In this document: positions 22,780-34,554 of the stretch, one piece after another | How the letters are laid out: every line of letters begins with the position of its first letter | How positions within the stretch are numbered: position 1 is the stretch's first letter | Assembly (NCBI GenBank): GCA_018340375.1 | Contig: JAFFJZ010000011.1 | Location: forward strand, 930,001 to 994,000 | DNA from: Gonatopus flavifemur | Lineage: Eukaryota; Arthropoda; Insecta; Hymenoptera; Dryinidae | DNA: 64,000 nucleotides | Direction: 5' to 3' | The notes under the pieces: generated by a model | Database searches by the model: none | What the model was told of the DNA's origin: nothing | The model's input: only the letters and a program-made list of their open reading frames with translations | Made by a program: the position numbers and the translations under genes

Positions 22780-23001
22780 TTACTCCTAGTACTATTACTA
22801 CTATCACAACTACAACAACCACCATTACTACCACTACTATTACTACTGCTGCTGCTGCTGCTACGACTAATTAATACTACTCATACTACTGCTACTACTA
22901 CTATTACTACTACTACTATTACCACTCCTACTACTATTACTACTATTACTGCTACTTTTTTGGCCAAAAATGTCAAGAAAATGGTACGTCTATTTCTGCT
23001 G

Positions 23002-23041
<40 letters not shown>

Positions 23042-23070
23042 AACAACTAATACTACTACTTCTACTATAG
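22780..23070. repeat. CTA/CTG/ACC-type trinucleotide tract
   Basis: About 290 bp of degenerate trinucleotide repeat (TACTAC, GCTGCTGCTG, ACTACTACT), interrupted near 22960-22985 by a non-repeat stretch. Open reading frames through it are low-complexity Leu or Thr strings and are not genes. Confidence 0.85.
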
Positions 23071-23378
23071 TACAGTATACCGTTATACTACTGTTACTAC
23101 TTCCTGCCACTACAACTACTGTTTTTTGTTGCCTCTAATATTACTGTAATTGTTGCACAGAAATTGAAAGGATAAGAATATTTTTGGAAAATTCTCAACT
23201 CGATTCTTGTTTTGATGATTAATTTCGACTCAAAAAATTCCACTAATTCATATATGTATATATATATATATTTATATCGTTGGAGTCAAAACCGTTTACT
23301 GAAACCAATTTAGGATAGAATACGACGAAATCTGATTCGAATTGACTGAGAATGTTCGAAACCGATTCTTTTTCTAAT

Positions 23379-23384
23379 AATAAA
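23379..23384 (+). terminator. Candidate poly(A) signal AATAAA
   Basis: First canonical AATAAA noticed downstream of the abd-A stop, about 1.37 kb after it. Further AATAAA hexamers lie at 23562-23567 and 23660-23665. Which one is used cannot be told from sequence alone. Confidence 0.4.
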
Positions 23385-23561
23385 CACCCCACACAGCACC
23401 TCAGTTGCAGAAGAATTCTTATTGAACTGATTGTGTTCTTTATGAATTCTTTGAGAATTCTTATGAGATTATGGTACTGTGAAAGACTGCTCAAACAAGG
23501 TTCAGAAAAATTGGTAACGTGCGTACTTTAGTATTTTTGTATTTTATTTCCAATTCGTTTC

Positions 23562-23567
23562 AATAAA
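23562..23567 (+). terminator. Candidate poly(A) signal AATAAA
   Basis: Second AATAAA in the abd-A 3' flank (CAATAAACTT context), followed by a T/A-rich stretch. One of three clustered candidates within 300 bp. Confidence 0.35.
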
Positions 23568-23659
23568 CTTTTTAAACTCCAACAACATACACAATTCGAG
23601 CTGAAGACGCAATGAAAAAAGGCACCTCAAAGATTACGGACGATCTGATTCTAAATTCA

Positions 23660-23665
23660 AATAAA
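23660..23665 (+). terminator. Candidate poly(A) signal AATAAA
   Basis: Third AATAAA of the cluster, about 1.65 kb past the stop codon. Confidence 0.3.
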
Positions 23666-23989
23666 TCTCTTAACATACAAGTATTTGAACAGGAATTTTG
23701 AATACATTCAATCAAAATTTGTCAGTAAGTTATGTAACCGAACAGTGAACATTTCTCATTCCGTATTATGGATTACTCAAATGTTTTGCGTATATAGCAG
23801 AAGCTTTCAACTTATCAGTTTATTCCATTCAAACACATCCAACTTTTATTCGTACTCGATATCATTGTCATTTTTTGAATGAGAATGAAATTCATGCCCT
23901 TGCAATGATGGAAATCTTGAATGCCAAAAATCAACTCGCAGAGAAATTTGAGATCCTATATAGAATACTTGGGTGTATTGCAAGAGTGA

Positions 23990-24270
23990 ACTTTTCCCGT
24001 GTAGGTAATATGCCCTAATAGGATTCTGCGCGCAAATGTGAGCGATTCACATGCAAATCGAGTTACTGAGTCGCTAGCAAAGTCGGATCCATGTGCATCG
24101 CTTTCCGTTGACAGAACTGCAAGCCATCACGCTCATATGTGAGCGTGATTGCTATTTGCGTGCATATGGCAAGTGATAGGTATTATTTGCCAGCGAAACA
24201 CTGGCCAACTGCGCGCATGAAGACGCGGCTCTAGAGGCTCAAACTTTGCACGCACAGAATGTTATCTGGG
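23990..24270. repeat. GC-richer region with GCGTGCAT / CTCACATATGAG palindromes
   Basis: ATCACGCTCA and its exact inverse TGAGCGTGAT flank TATG at 24126-24149. Related words (GAGCGATTCACATGCAAATC, TTTGCGTGCATATGG) recur across the region. It may be a word-reiterating element with unclear ends. Confidence 0.45.
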
Positions 24271-24308
24271 TGGGGATATGGAAAGGTGTGATAATAGTCA
24301 GTCAATTA

Positions 24309-24769
24309 CACTGTACAAAATTTTGGCAGTAATTTTACCAAATGTCAAAGGCAACAGGATTTACCTATACAGTATCAGTAAAATTACATGATACATATTA
24401 ATATAAAAATTACCAACTAAATACGCCGGTGAATTCAAACATCCACCCAACATAAATTTATACATACATGTTCACTGTAATTTAACCAGAATGTCAGTAA
24501 TTTTTTATTGACATGTACATGTAATTCGATTTTACCAAGTCCAAGTATTTGTAAGATTACCATTCAAGACGGTAATTTCACATTGACGTGTGGATATAAT
24601 TTCATTTTACCAATACTCAGTACTTATAAAATTACCATCATAGCGTTCATGTGAAATTACAGGTGACACACAGGGTGAAAAGACTGCCAAAATTTTAATG
24701 GAAATACATTTTACATGAACAGGCTAGGTAAACTTGTTGCATGTAATTTTACATGTATTTCTTACAGTG
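24309..24769. mobile_element. 461-bp MITE, word GTAATTTTAC
   Basis: Starts TA then CACTGTACAAAATTTTGGC, ends TTTCTTACAGTG. The interior repeats GGTAAAATTAC, ATGTAATTTTAC and related forms in both orientations many times. The right flank is CA, so the duplication is incomplete. Confidence 0.7.
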
Positions 24770-26090
24770 CAGATTTGACAATTTTGATGAAGGATGTTTC
24801 AATCGTAACATGAGAAAAATTGAATTATCATTCTTATTTTACAAATTCCCAACAGTTCGTACACGTAGGTGCAGCTATCAGATTTATAAAAGTGAAGTGC
24901 AAATCTAAGAGGATCAAATTCTAAAATAGTAATCCTCTGATAAAATGAGAACTTATAATTAATTTTTCATAGAGTTACGTACAAATACAATCAATTCATA
25001 TGATTTTTTCAACTATACTACAGGCTCTATAATTATGCGTAATACCACAAGAGCAGTACTTGATGTAAACAGCCCCATCTAATCTGAATTTTATAAAGGT
25101 AACATATCAATTCTATGATTAGAGCCGAATTTAGGACTAGGCTTTGGAGGCTTACGCCCTGGGTAATTTTTCAATGTAGTTTTGACATAAGTTATTCATA
25201 ACGCCTGTCTATAATGATGCGGTGAACAGTAAAAAACTTCTTCCAGTGTATACAGTACAAATGAATATATTTATATCATAGCTTTGGAATATATTCTTCC
25301 TCTTGGGAAAAATCTTATAATCTTCATAAGGCTATAAAAGTTTATCACAAGCCTCATTGATTTTGAACTACGTATGAGCGAAAACGCGTACAATAATTAA
25401 TTTTATCTTCACGACCGAATACAGCTAATGAGTAGTACATTAAGTCTAACGGTCTTCAACGCAGCTTTTTTCTGTGCAATTATGAAAATACATCATATAA
25501 CATGTGCACACTTACATGGAACAATCCTGCACAGCACGCTGAACCCAATGTATTCATAAGGAATTCATTATGAATTCATTGTGGCATACTTGAAAAATGC
25601 CAGTCATGACAGTTCAGAATAAGACCTTCATCACTTCGTGGTGTTCCAAAAGAATTCTGAAAAAACTCATAAAATCAATTGTTTCGGACCTCACATGACG
25701 GGAGTTTGTTCGACACATGCTTATGCTGTGCGGGATGTGGAAGTTATGAGGGTGAATTGAGGGAAAACCTCTGGGAAGTGCCTGCGCATACGTGTTTCAC
25801 TTCGATCCCAATTATACGGGCATGGAAAACAAAATCTCATTTATATAGACTGAATCAGAAAAAATCCACGTATCTGTGACTTGGAATATGTCAAGAACAA
25901 AGTTATGACTCGAGAATTTTTCCAAAAATTGTGACTTTTACCTGGATTCAAGAGATCTACATTCGTATGAGTAGGAATCATATAGTTTCCGAAGTAAATT
26001 TTCAGACGATACTTTCAGTTGCCATCAAGGGAATCTCTGCATTTGATTGTTGTACCAAGTCTCGTTTAAAAGAAACTTACAGTAAAGGGA
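24770..26090. other. Non-coding DNA with partial repeats
   Basis: A CACTG-type right end (AACTTCTTCCAGTG, then TA) occurs at about 25233-25246 without a recognised left end. GAATTCAT words repeat around 25555-25590 beside CACAGCACGC at 25530. No gene seen. Confidence 0.4.
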
Positions 26091-26092
26091 AA

Positions 26093-26294
26093 CCCATGTA
26101 AGAAAAAGTAGATATAACCATATCTAAACCAAGCATAATTTTGTGTGTAAATAGGCTTACAAAAGCTATATACGATCAAATAACTCACTTTTGTCAAATG
26201 AGCCATTTGAGTATATATAGTTTTTGTAAGCCCATTTTCCACACATAAATTATACCTGGTTTAAATGTGGTTATATCTGATTTTTTTACATGGG
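26093..26294. mobile_element. 202-bp fold-back MITE
   Basis: CCCATGTAAGAAAAAGTAGA and its inverse form the ends. Arms of about 90 bp include TAGATATAACCA and TTTTGTGTGTAAATAGGCTT. No clean target duplication. Confidence 0.8.
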
Positions 26295-27240
26295 GAAATG
26301 CTAGCATTCTCCCATAAAAATGGTTACGCTAAAGGTCTTCCATAGATGAGAAACTGTTTCCCATGATTTAGTGGACTTCTCCATCATTGTTTGGAAAATG
26401 CAACATCCAAAAGGCGCAATAGTTCTTCAAAGCGAAGGGAAAATCCTATATTTTTCATGGAAAAACAATTCTTCCAAGATCAATGGAAGGAAGCATCAGC
26501 GGTATAAGGGAAAGAATTCTTATAATTTTCACAGTGCAATTATTTATTTTTTTGTCAGTATCATGTACACTCATAAAAACAATCTTCATAAGGTCGAAGC
26601 CGCCTCAAAAATAGTTCGTTTCACTGGTGAAACGAACCCGTTTTACCATTAGAATCGGCCGTCTCATTATAATAACCGTGCAGTTTTATAAACAGATAAG
26701 AATCGCCTAACCTTGAAATTAATCCAGTCTTCTCGCAAGAGGGTATCCGTCTCACGACAAAAAAAAAATATCTCTAATCTACTCCCTAGTAAGTAAGTTT
26801 GAGCATTTTTCTCCCGTCTCATCATTAGAAAGAAAACCATCTTGTCATTAGACGAGTTCCATTTTACTGACAGAAAAAGTCGTCTGTTGATGAAATCGAA
26901 TCGCATAAGACGGTTTCCATCTTGTTATAAAACAGAACCGTCTGAATTTATTTTGAAACGAGATCGTCTTATGAGCATGCAGCTCCGTCTCATCATCAGA
27001 CGGTATTTTTTTGAGTGTACCAATGCTGATATTGTCCACTGCTTTACAACTCGTCAAAATGAATTCTATATTTTTCACAATTGGAATAGTTTCTTCGGAC
27101 CTCTCTTTCTACCATATAGGCGTGTCCTTTTTTAACCAACGCATTTGAACGATAACGCTCGTATCCTCTTGATGGGCTCGCGGCAACATTATTGGAATTC
27201 TCCAATGAATGGGAGAAAAGTCCACTAAATCACGGTGAAC
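26295..27240. repeat. Dispersed repeat, third copy, interrupted by a 450-bp MITE
   Basis: ATAGTTCTTCAAAGCGAAGG and TATATTTTTCATGGAAAAAC align with 13790-14050 and 17400-17640. CATGATTTAGTGGACTTCTC at 26364 is mirrored by GAAAAGTCCACTAAATCACG near 27211, so this copy also has inverted ends. Confidence 0.5.
26568..27017. mobile_element. 450-bp MITE, word CCGTCT/AGACGG, TA duplication
   Basis: Ends CACTCATAAAAAC and TATTTTTTTGAGTG, flanked by TA. CGTCTCAT, AGACGG, CGTCTTATGA and related words recur in both orientations throughout. Confidence 0.75.
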
Positions 27241-27486
27241 TTTGCTACCATTATTTTTTGAGGGAAACTTTCACAATGACTTTCCAGAGTGTGTACATGA
27301 GGATTTTACCCGTACATTATCATTGAAAGAAATTCCTGGAGATGAGGAATTAGGAAGATGCAGATTCGTGAATTCCAATCTGGAAATTGAACATCATATC
27401 AAATGTTCACGCATCAAGAATGTTTCCAATTTTAGGGATTCGAATTATTTATTTATTTTCTCCTTTGTAATTATGTCACAATCCTG

Positions 27487-27611
27487 GATGGGGGCCAAAT
27501 TAACGAAAAACCAAATCAACGAAAAGTTGGTTGAAAAGAGAGATACGTCACACTCTCTCTTTTCAAACACTGATTTCGTTGATTTGTCTTTTCGTTGATT
27601 TGGCCCCCATC
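27487..27611. mobile_element. Mutator-like fold-back MITE with 10-bp duplication
   Basis: 125 bp, GATGGGGGCCAAATTAACG to CGTTGATTTGGCCCCCATC, arms of about 55 bp pairing almost to the centre. CACAATCCTG is present exactly at 27477-27486 and 27612-27621. Long terminal inverted repeats with a 9-11-bp target duplication are the hallmark of Mutator-like elements. Confidence 0.9.
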
Positions 27612-27835
27612 CACAATCCTGTCATTATATACGTATTTGACAGATTATTTTTGTGGAGGTTTTCTGAACGTTCAAAACACATCCCAGAGACAGATTTTGT
27701 TATTAGGGGACATTCCATGCTATTGGACATATATTTATAACATCTCATTGAATTTGAATCATACCCGATGAGAATCTGCCAGACTGCATTGATAGGATAA
27801 TTCATTGAGACCAAATAGTACTCATCAAAGGAATA

Positions 27836-28117
27836 CACTGAGAAAAAAGATTGAGTTGATATATGCTCAACCAAAAGTTTTTGTTGACGTAACTGTGGAT
27901 TTAGTTGTTTCAACCAAAATTTGGTTACCCCAGCCAAAAAATTCTACCAAATCACTTTTAGTTCAGGGAATCAAACGTGTTTTTGTAAAATTATTTGTTT
28001 AGCGCAGCCTAATTTTGGTCGGACTGACTGAATTTTTAATTCTGCCAACTGAAAATTTTGGTTGGGCATATAATAACAGAATGTTTGAATAGATGTAACG
28101 AAACAGTCTTCTCAATG
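27836..28117. mobile_element. MITE, word GGTTGAACC / AACCAAAATTTGGTT
   Basis: Starts TA then CACTGAGAAAAAAG, ends TCTTCTCAATG. CAACCAAAAG, AACCAAAATTTGGTT, AATTTTGGTCGG and AAAATTTTGGTTG recur in both orientations. The right flank does not give an intact TA. Confidence 0.65.
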
Positions 28118-28194
28118 ATACCAGTGTATTGACTGGGTGAACATTTGTTGTGTCAGATCATGCCGAACTAAACTTATGAAAAGGTCAAGAATTT

Positions 28195-28370
28195 TCGGGA
28201 CCAATCTCTGATACTTTATCTATTGCGGTACAAAACTTGGATTCCAAATTCAGAAAACCAATTTTTCCCAAAAATTTTGGAGAAAAGCATTGTGGAATTC
28301 AGGCTCTGTATCGGGAAACATAAAGTATTAAAGATTGATTTCTGAAAATTTCAGACCTTTTTATGACTCA
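28195..28370. mobile_element. Fold-back element, TCTGAAATTTTCAG type, copy 1
   Basis: ACTTATGAAAAGGTCAAGAA is mirrored by TTCAGACCTTTTTATGA. Shares this layout with 48895-49110 and 56600-56870. Confidence 0.65.
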
Positions 28371-29136
28371 ATTTCGAAGCAATCTCACACAGAAAATCCT
28401 GAGCACAGGGACAAATTATTCATCTGCACTGCATTTAGATTGATCCACATATGTAAGAAATGTCTCTTGGATTTATGTGTCAATTCCTTGACACATAATT
28501 GACTAAAAAATGTAGCCTTTTTCGGAATCTTTTTGATATTTTTGGAGTGTAAACAAAAAAACTGAATAAATCAGGCGATTTGGATCAATTTTTATTAGCA
28601 CCCCGTTACTCCGACGGCGCCGGTTTTCAACTTTTCATATTGTGTTAAATCATCAATTATTTTCAATATCCACAATATTATTAAGAATAGTTGATTATCA
28701 TTTTCAATATTTTTTCAGGATAATATTGAAATAAAATTAGCCTTAATATGACGTTAGTAACGGAGGATTAACCCTTGAACGCTTGCGTGTATCTGTCAGA
28801 TACGATATGAAAGAACTTGGTAAATGCATATAATGAGAAATTATTTTACCGTAATTTCGTTTTCCAACATTCTATCATGAAAAATTTGTTTGATAATCAA
28901 TGTGTATCAAAATATATGGAAGTAATAATTCAATGAAGACATAAATAAAGAAATTGAATATATTTAGATACACGAAGAAGAATAATAGAATAAAAATGAC
29001 AACATTGATCTCTAATGAATTAGTACTATTATATTTTATCTCTTGAAGATTATTCCTCAAATGCGGAATGAAATATTAAAATCCATAATATCTACTCCAC
29101 TGTCAGAAATATCTGGAAATTTTTCTCGATCACGCA

Positions 29137-29289
29137 CAGTGGTCACAGATCTGAAACGCCGACCTTACTCACACAAACGTAACAGTATATACATGTGAGG
29201 ACATGCACGTGAGGATATGCACATGTTCACATGCATGTACCGTTGGGCCTGTATGAGTGAACGTCGGCGTTTCGGATCTGTGACCATTG
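29137..29289. mobile_element. hAT-like MITE, 8-bp duplication ATCACGCA
   Basis: 153 bp, CAGTGGTCACAGATCTGAAA to CGGATCTGTGACCATTG, with ATCACGCA exactly at 29129-29136 and 29290-29297. The interior repeats ACATGTGA/GCACGTGAGG words. Similar in layout to 46373-46519. Confidence 0.9.
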
Positions 29290-29730
29290 ATCACGCATAT
29301 GAATTCAGGTTCATACACATTCTATATTATATTTAATGTACAAAAACATGAGAAAACTATACATTATGCTATAGTTTACATTGAATTCAATGTAAAATGT
29401 GTATGAAATTGAATTCATGTACTTGAAAAAAACCTCCAGCAAAAATGTTGAAATTAATGCAGAAATTTCTAACAGTGTACATTCTGCGAGAAAATCTTGG
29501 GTCTCCGCGAGACCGTCAGGTATTTGGGTACGCATTTGACAGGATAACACTACTTTATTTTTCTCCGTACACGCGCGCCCATTTATGCATCATTAAAAGG
29601 TGTGAGCGTTCGAGGGTCAAAAAAACATATCCAAAATAACCATTGAGTTATCAAATTCAACATCTTTTATCAAAATGTATTCAAAGGAAAACCACAATTT
29701 TTGGTCGTGTCTAGGTTCACCAAAGACATA

Positions 29731-29950
29731 TACTGAGAAAAATTACTCCAAAGAAAGGAAGCAATTGTTAATTAGGGGCGAAAATCAGTTTCGCGATTTG
29801 ATGCATATTTTATTGTTCCGACGATCATTCAATCGGATCGATGAAACATATTTTGGAATGAAAAAAAAATATGTATTTCAATGGAAGAAATATTTTTCAT
29901 CCTCATTGGGAAATTTGATTTCCTTGTTAAAAGTAATTTTTCTCCCAATG
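29731..29950. mobile_element. 220-bp MITE, TA duplication
   Basis: TACTGAGAAAAATTACTCC and AAGTAATTTTTCTCCCAATG are inverted ends, flanked by TA. Confidence 0.75.
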
Positions 29951-30033
29951 TATATACACAAAGACATCATAAATTTAATTTAAGCCCCATTCATTTCAAC
30001 TCACGTAATTTGGTGATCCAGAGTAAGTATATA

Positions 30034-30218
30034 CACTAAAAAAAAATCAAATAAATGTTCAGTTGTCTTAATGAAATATTCATTTCAATCAAACCACTTG
30101 ATTTGAGATGAATAAACAAGTGTTGAATTCAATTACCTATTCTACCTATCCGAATAAATATTTATTGGATAGAGGACAAATGAATATTTATTTGATGCAA
30201 ATGAATTTTCTTCCAGTG
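30034..30218. mobile_element. 185-bp MITE, word AAATATTTATTTG, TA duplication
   Basis: CACTAAAAAAAAATCAAATA to ATTTTCTTCCAGTG, flanked by TA. TATTTATTTGAT, AATATTCATTT and AATAAATATTTATTGG recur inside. Confidence 0.75.
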
Positions 30219-30408
30219 TATCTATCACTAAATGATTACCAGGTGAATGACCCGACTATTCTAACGGTTACATTAGTTTCCGAAAGAAAAATGAATGAGA
30301 AAGTAAATTCTAGGAGTCGTTATTAATAGATGTCTGTGAATAACTTGTTCATGTTAAATTTTCCTGGAATTCAATTATTGAGTACTCGGAGAGGTAAAAA
30401 TTACTGTA

Positions 30409-30514
30409 CACGGAAAATTCGATTGGTTTCAGCGCAATGAAATTTTATTTCACTTAACCAAAAAGTTTCTTCACTTCCAATTTCGTTACGCTGAAACAAA
30501 TCGTGTTTCCAGTG
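30409..30514. mobile_element. 106-bp hairpin MITE, TA duplication
   Basis: CACGGAAAATTCGATTGGTT and GAAACAAATCGTGTTTCCAGTG are inverted ends. TTTCAGCG and CGCTGAAA pair. TA on both sides. Confidence 0.8.
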
Positions 30515-32520
30515 TATACTGTCAGATCGTAGTATTGTATCTGGATTTACCAAAAAAATCATTGGGATCCTATGTAATTAAACTACGTGTTTGTTGTAAA
30601 CATTGACATGGCGTTATGATCTGGGATCTATACCACTACCTTCAGGGAAGTTCACGACACTTTGACCAAAGCGCTTCATTTTTCTTTCAAAAAAATTGAG
30701 AGCGTCTTGGTTGGAATGAAGTAAATTTCCCTGAGGATGCACATGACCCATATTGTTCATGACATACTCTTTCAGCGCAAGCACATCCATCGGATATCCA
30801 CTTAATGGAAAAAATAGTTCGTGTTCAATGTAAAAATGACTGAAAACTGCCATATATACCATAAGTTGTTGATTTTTCGTAATATTCAGCCTTGGAACAT
30901 CATTTCAAAAGTCTTGCATCATTCCCAATGCACAATTTTATCTTGTACGAATAAAATTTCCTCCGCTCACTCTATCAGCAGAAGTGAGTGTACAAATTGC
31001 GATGATATGAGCATATTAATTAGTACCAGCTCACAAAACACAAACTATTCTTTCTCATGGAATGAGTATACCATACTCATTTCCCGCTTTGAGACCAGCT
31101 GATGCCCTTTTTCTTATATGGGAGAAATACCAACTAACTTTTCACGAAGTGAAAATATATCGGATATAATGGAGATTGAAGGCATAGCATTCAATAATTT
31201 TAAACAGTACAGCAATACTCGGGACATTGATCTACCCAAACTAATGAGCAAATTTTGATGAGAAATTTTCGAGTTTCAAAGTTATATGAAAAATCGGGAA
31301 GTAATCTTTGTACTTTTTTTTGTTGCGTCAAACACATCCAATAATTACAACAATGAGAAATAAAAGAAATTTGGAAAAAGAATTTCCAAGAAATGATTGT
31401 TCCCTGTTCGGGGAAACATGAATGTGTTTAGGTATTATTTGTTATAAATCAGTGATGGTAATGTTTTTTGTTGTTTGAAAAAAGCACACGGGTTGAAAAT
31501 TTTTATTGTTAACTCCACATTTAATTTTGATGACCGAAAATTATTTTTCTTTGTTGATATTTTTGTTCTTGATATAAGTTTTATTCATTAGGAAATCGGC
31601 CATCATATTGTAAATTTATATAGTTTTATGCAACGAAGGAACACACATAACACACTCACCACCTTATACATACATACACACATAATACATACAAACATGC
31701 ACACCCATACACACGTTACATACATATATATATACAGACGCATATACGTATGTATTTAAAAGAATTTGTAAATTTTGTTACGTTGAATCTTTTATATATA
31801 ATATTTTATCTACGCCTCTCCTTCCCGTGTATAATTCTTTATGTTATATCTTTGTATTTACTTTTTGATAGAAATAAGTATATGTGCATGTGTATAATTG
31901 TTATTGGAGATTCTTTTTCGAAGTTCAATGACAGAAGATATATTCGACAAACTTGCGATACAGCAAAAATCCTCTCTACGGGCGAGTAACTCACTCTTCG
32001 TACATTATACGTAATTTGGTGTCAGGGTAGACTTTTTCCCTAGGTATTTATATAGATAATATAAGGTATCCCTTGTTGTAATTAATATATTCAAGGTCCG
32101 TAAGAAGACAAAAATCATTCGAGATAAATTATTTTTTTTGTCTTCTCGTTATCGTCCGATGAGATACGTATCTTTCAATAATCATGAGGATAGCGCAAAG
32201 AGAACATGAGGATGGTTCCCATCTATATTTGACTGAAATTTTTTTTTTTTTCATATTCCTTCCAGAATTGTTCTATTTATTCCTTAAAAGAGACATTAGA
32301 GTGGATTGGTGTCGTTGATGTTATAGAAATTTTCTTCTTCCTATTTGTACCTAAAGTTTCACGTTTGAAATTGAAGTATGCGTTTGATTTTCTTCCGTCG
32401 GACCTCTGTTTCCAATTCTTTTCCTCCTCATCGTTCAAACAGAGAGATCAAAAGGAAGAAAATCAAAAGCCTGCTGTAACTGAATTGAACCTACCAAAAG
32501 ATTATCTGTAAAAAGTTGCC
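30515..32520. other. Repeat-poor AT-rich stretch (2 kb)
   Basis: The longest stretch in the window's downstream half where I found no fold-back or MITE. It includes a CA/TA-rich segment (31640-31745) and a T-run near 32239. Open frames are short and low-complexity. In a Hox locus such a gap may mark constrained regulatory DNA, but that is inference only. Confidence 0.35.
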
Positions 32521-32521
32521 A

Positions 32522-32685
32522 ACGTTAGAAAAAATTCACACCGAATAGTATTGTTGTAACACCCCATATGGTGTTATTCTCACACTGCAGAGTGTCATTC
32601 TAACACCGGTTGGGGTGACTCGAATTTTAGAGTGGCCTTTTATAGAATCTGCGTGGTGTTAATTCTTGCACCGCTTTTTTAGGAT
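32522..32685 (-). mobile_element. GGTGT/ACACC element, copy 1
   Basis: GTAACACCCCATATGGTGTT, ATTCTAACACCGGTTGGGGT and GGCCTTTTATAGAATCTGCG align in reverse with 42192-42400. Ends are decayed. Confidence 0.65.
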
Positions 32686-33181
32686 CATTTCTAGAAAACT
32701 AATAATCCTATTTCAGTTTCAGAAACTGTGATTATCAACTTCAATTGATCAGTACATTTATGTCGGAAACAACCCAAATTACCCAAAAAACCTTCGGCCT
32801 ATTATTGCCATTGAGTAACGTGAGATTTACATGTCTGCTTCATAATTTCGCGAGAAAATAATTGGAATCTCAATTCCACTCAGTCTAAGTAACGAAAAGA
32901 CGTGGTATATACCCACGGAGAATAAGAAATCTGAAGTTGTGATTATAAATGTTCAGTTAATATATTCTTCCCTTCATCGGTCTTATTTTTGTTTTCCAAT
33001 TAAGGGGCAACATCTGTTTGGAAAAAAATTTTTGACCATTCTTTTTATTGGCTTAAATGATTTATAAACACCCCAAAAATGATATGCAACAAGAATTTTT
33101 CAAAAGTTATATTTTTAAACAATTTTTCAAGCTATCATATTTTGAAGCACCTCTAAACGCTCGGAAGTGTAGAAAAATGCC

Positions 33182-33680
33182 TCGAACTTATTCTTGAATT
33201 CCAAAACATGCTGGCGCGCTTTCTTCTCATCGCCGACGTTTGATATGATTCAAAAGGCAGGTATTAGTGTCTTCAATTCAAATAAAAGCGTGGAAAATTT
33301 ATATATGTTGCCAATCGAGATAATTAGTCTGTACCCGAAAAAAACTACTGTTGAAATTGCTACTGCTCCGGCTCTCATAACTTTCAACGATGGTTCATCG
33401 AGTGTTATGCACGTGATGGATTGTCTTGGACTAGTTGTGCGCCGAAATTTTTACGATTTTTTTCCTTGGAAGCTGATGCCACTGGTATCATGTGTGCAAA
33501 GCGCTCAATGCCCAATGCCGCGAAAGTCGCTCGTTCTAATTTGAAATCATGAAGAAAAAGGATGCAAAGCCTTAATTTCAGTTCAAAAAGGCCTGTATAT
33601 GGTCCTGGTATCGCTGACCTAGAGATGAAAGAATCAGCAGTTTATTATTTTAAAAATGTCATCTTGATAAATGGTTTTGA
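33182..33680 (+). pseudogene. Degenerate transposon-derived coding remnant
   Basis: A 116-codon frame from 33194 reads ALITFNDGSSSVMHVMDCLGL. After a frame change near 33475 another frame continues through KRSMPNAAKVARSNLKS and, after a stop, VYGPG. The layout (FN-[DE]-G, a Leu-Gly-Leu helix, a basic stretch, then YG-x-G) resembles a transposon-associated protein recurrent in animal genomes; this rests on memory, not a search. Frameshifts and stops show it is dead. Confidence 0.35.
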
Positions 33681-34030
33681 AACCTGAAACGCGACTTTTT
33701 CGAAATCATGTTTTCAAAATCGGCAGGCAGTAGATCTCAAACAGTTTTCAACCGATTGACTTGAAATTTCAACTGTAGCTTTTAAGGTACATTATCTACT
33801 GAGGTACATACTATTTTTATGATTGATTCACAATTACGATTCTTATAAACAAATTAAAGTCGATTTTTTGGGTAATAAACACAAAACTTTTTATGATAAT
33901 GAAAAAATCTTTTGTATTCCTTGAGATCAAGATGGAAGACACTTCTACTGCCTGCCGCAGAAAGATATAAGGAAAAGGATGACTTGGATCGTAGCGCCAG
34001 CAGCCGCCATTTTGTTTTTGACTGAAACTT
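33660..34030 (+). repeat. Non-coding tail of the same transposon type
   Basis: CCTGAAACGCGACTTTTTCG, TCGAAATCATGTTTT, an intervening TTGACTTGAAATTTCAA and a CGCCATTTTG block parallel the region 48320-48560 (CTTGAAACGTGTTTTTCTCG, TCGAAATCATGTTTTT, CGCCATTATTTT), and more loosely 53597-53760. Confidence 0.5.
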
Positions 34031-34272
34031 TTAAAAACTTTTTGTGTACTGGGAAGTATAATTCATAATTCCCTGACAGGATTTTTAGATTACTTCTTTA
34101 GTTTAGTCGAAAAAAATTCCTACGAATAGACATTTTTTTCAAGTTTCAAACAAATATTGTCCCTTAACGTATCATCATTTGAACAATGTCACGATGAAAT
34201 ATTACTATACACCCATACAAGACAATCTTCGATGAAATGACGTCACGGCTCCCCTGATGAAAATGAAGCGTA

Positions 34273-34503
34273 CACGTAGAAAAAGATATTTTAAAAATTC
34301 CCATAATTTATTGAGAATTAGCGCCAGTCTGTGATGAAATTATTTACCTGAATATAGCTTTAAAAGTACCATAATTTCTTGTAGAAATACGTCTAATTAT
34401 GGGACTTTTTGAGAGTACATGCAAGTGAAAACTTTATCTGTCAGAGACTGGCGCTGATCCTCAATAAATTATGGGACTTTTCAACACATCTGTTTTCTGC
34501 GTA
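34273..34503. mobile_element. 231-bp fold-back MITE, TA duplication
   Basis: CACGTAGAAAAAGAT and ATCTGTTTTCTGCGTA ends. CCCATAATTTATTGAG and GCGCCAGTCT are mirrored exactly. TA flanks. Confidence 0.8.
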
Positions 34504-34554
34504 TATATAACGAAACATTTTCACGCTTTATTTATTTCAATTCCTGCTTTCGGG

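Larger units (their letters stand above)
22013..23700 (+). other. abd-A: abd-A 3' UTR and proximal downstream flank
   Basis: Directly downstream of the stop codon. The sequence is AT-rich and apparently free of MITEs for the first 1.6 kb, unlike the surrounding DNA, which suits transcribed UTR. It contains a GA dinucleotide tract and a long CTA-type trinucleotide tract. The UTR end is unknown; it may extend beyond the three poly(A) signals listed. Confidence 0.6.

Noticed and set aside
22750..23070. Leu/Thr-rich open frame
   Set aside because: Translation of a trinucleotide microsatellite.
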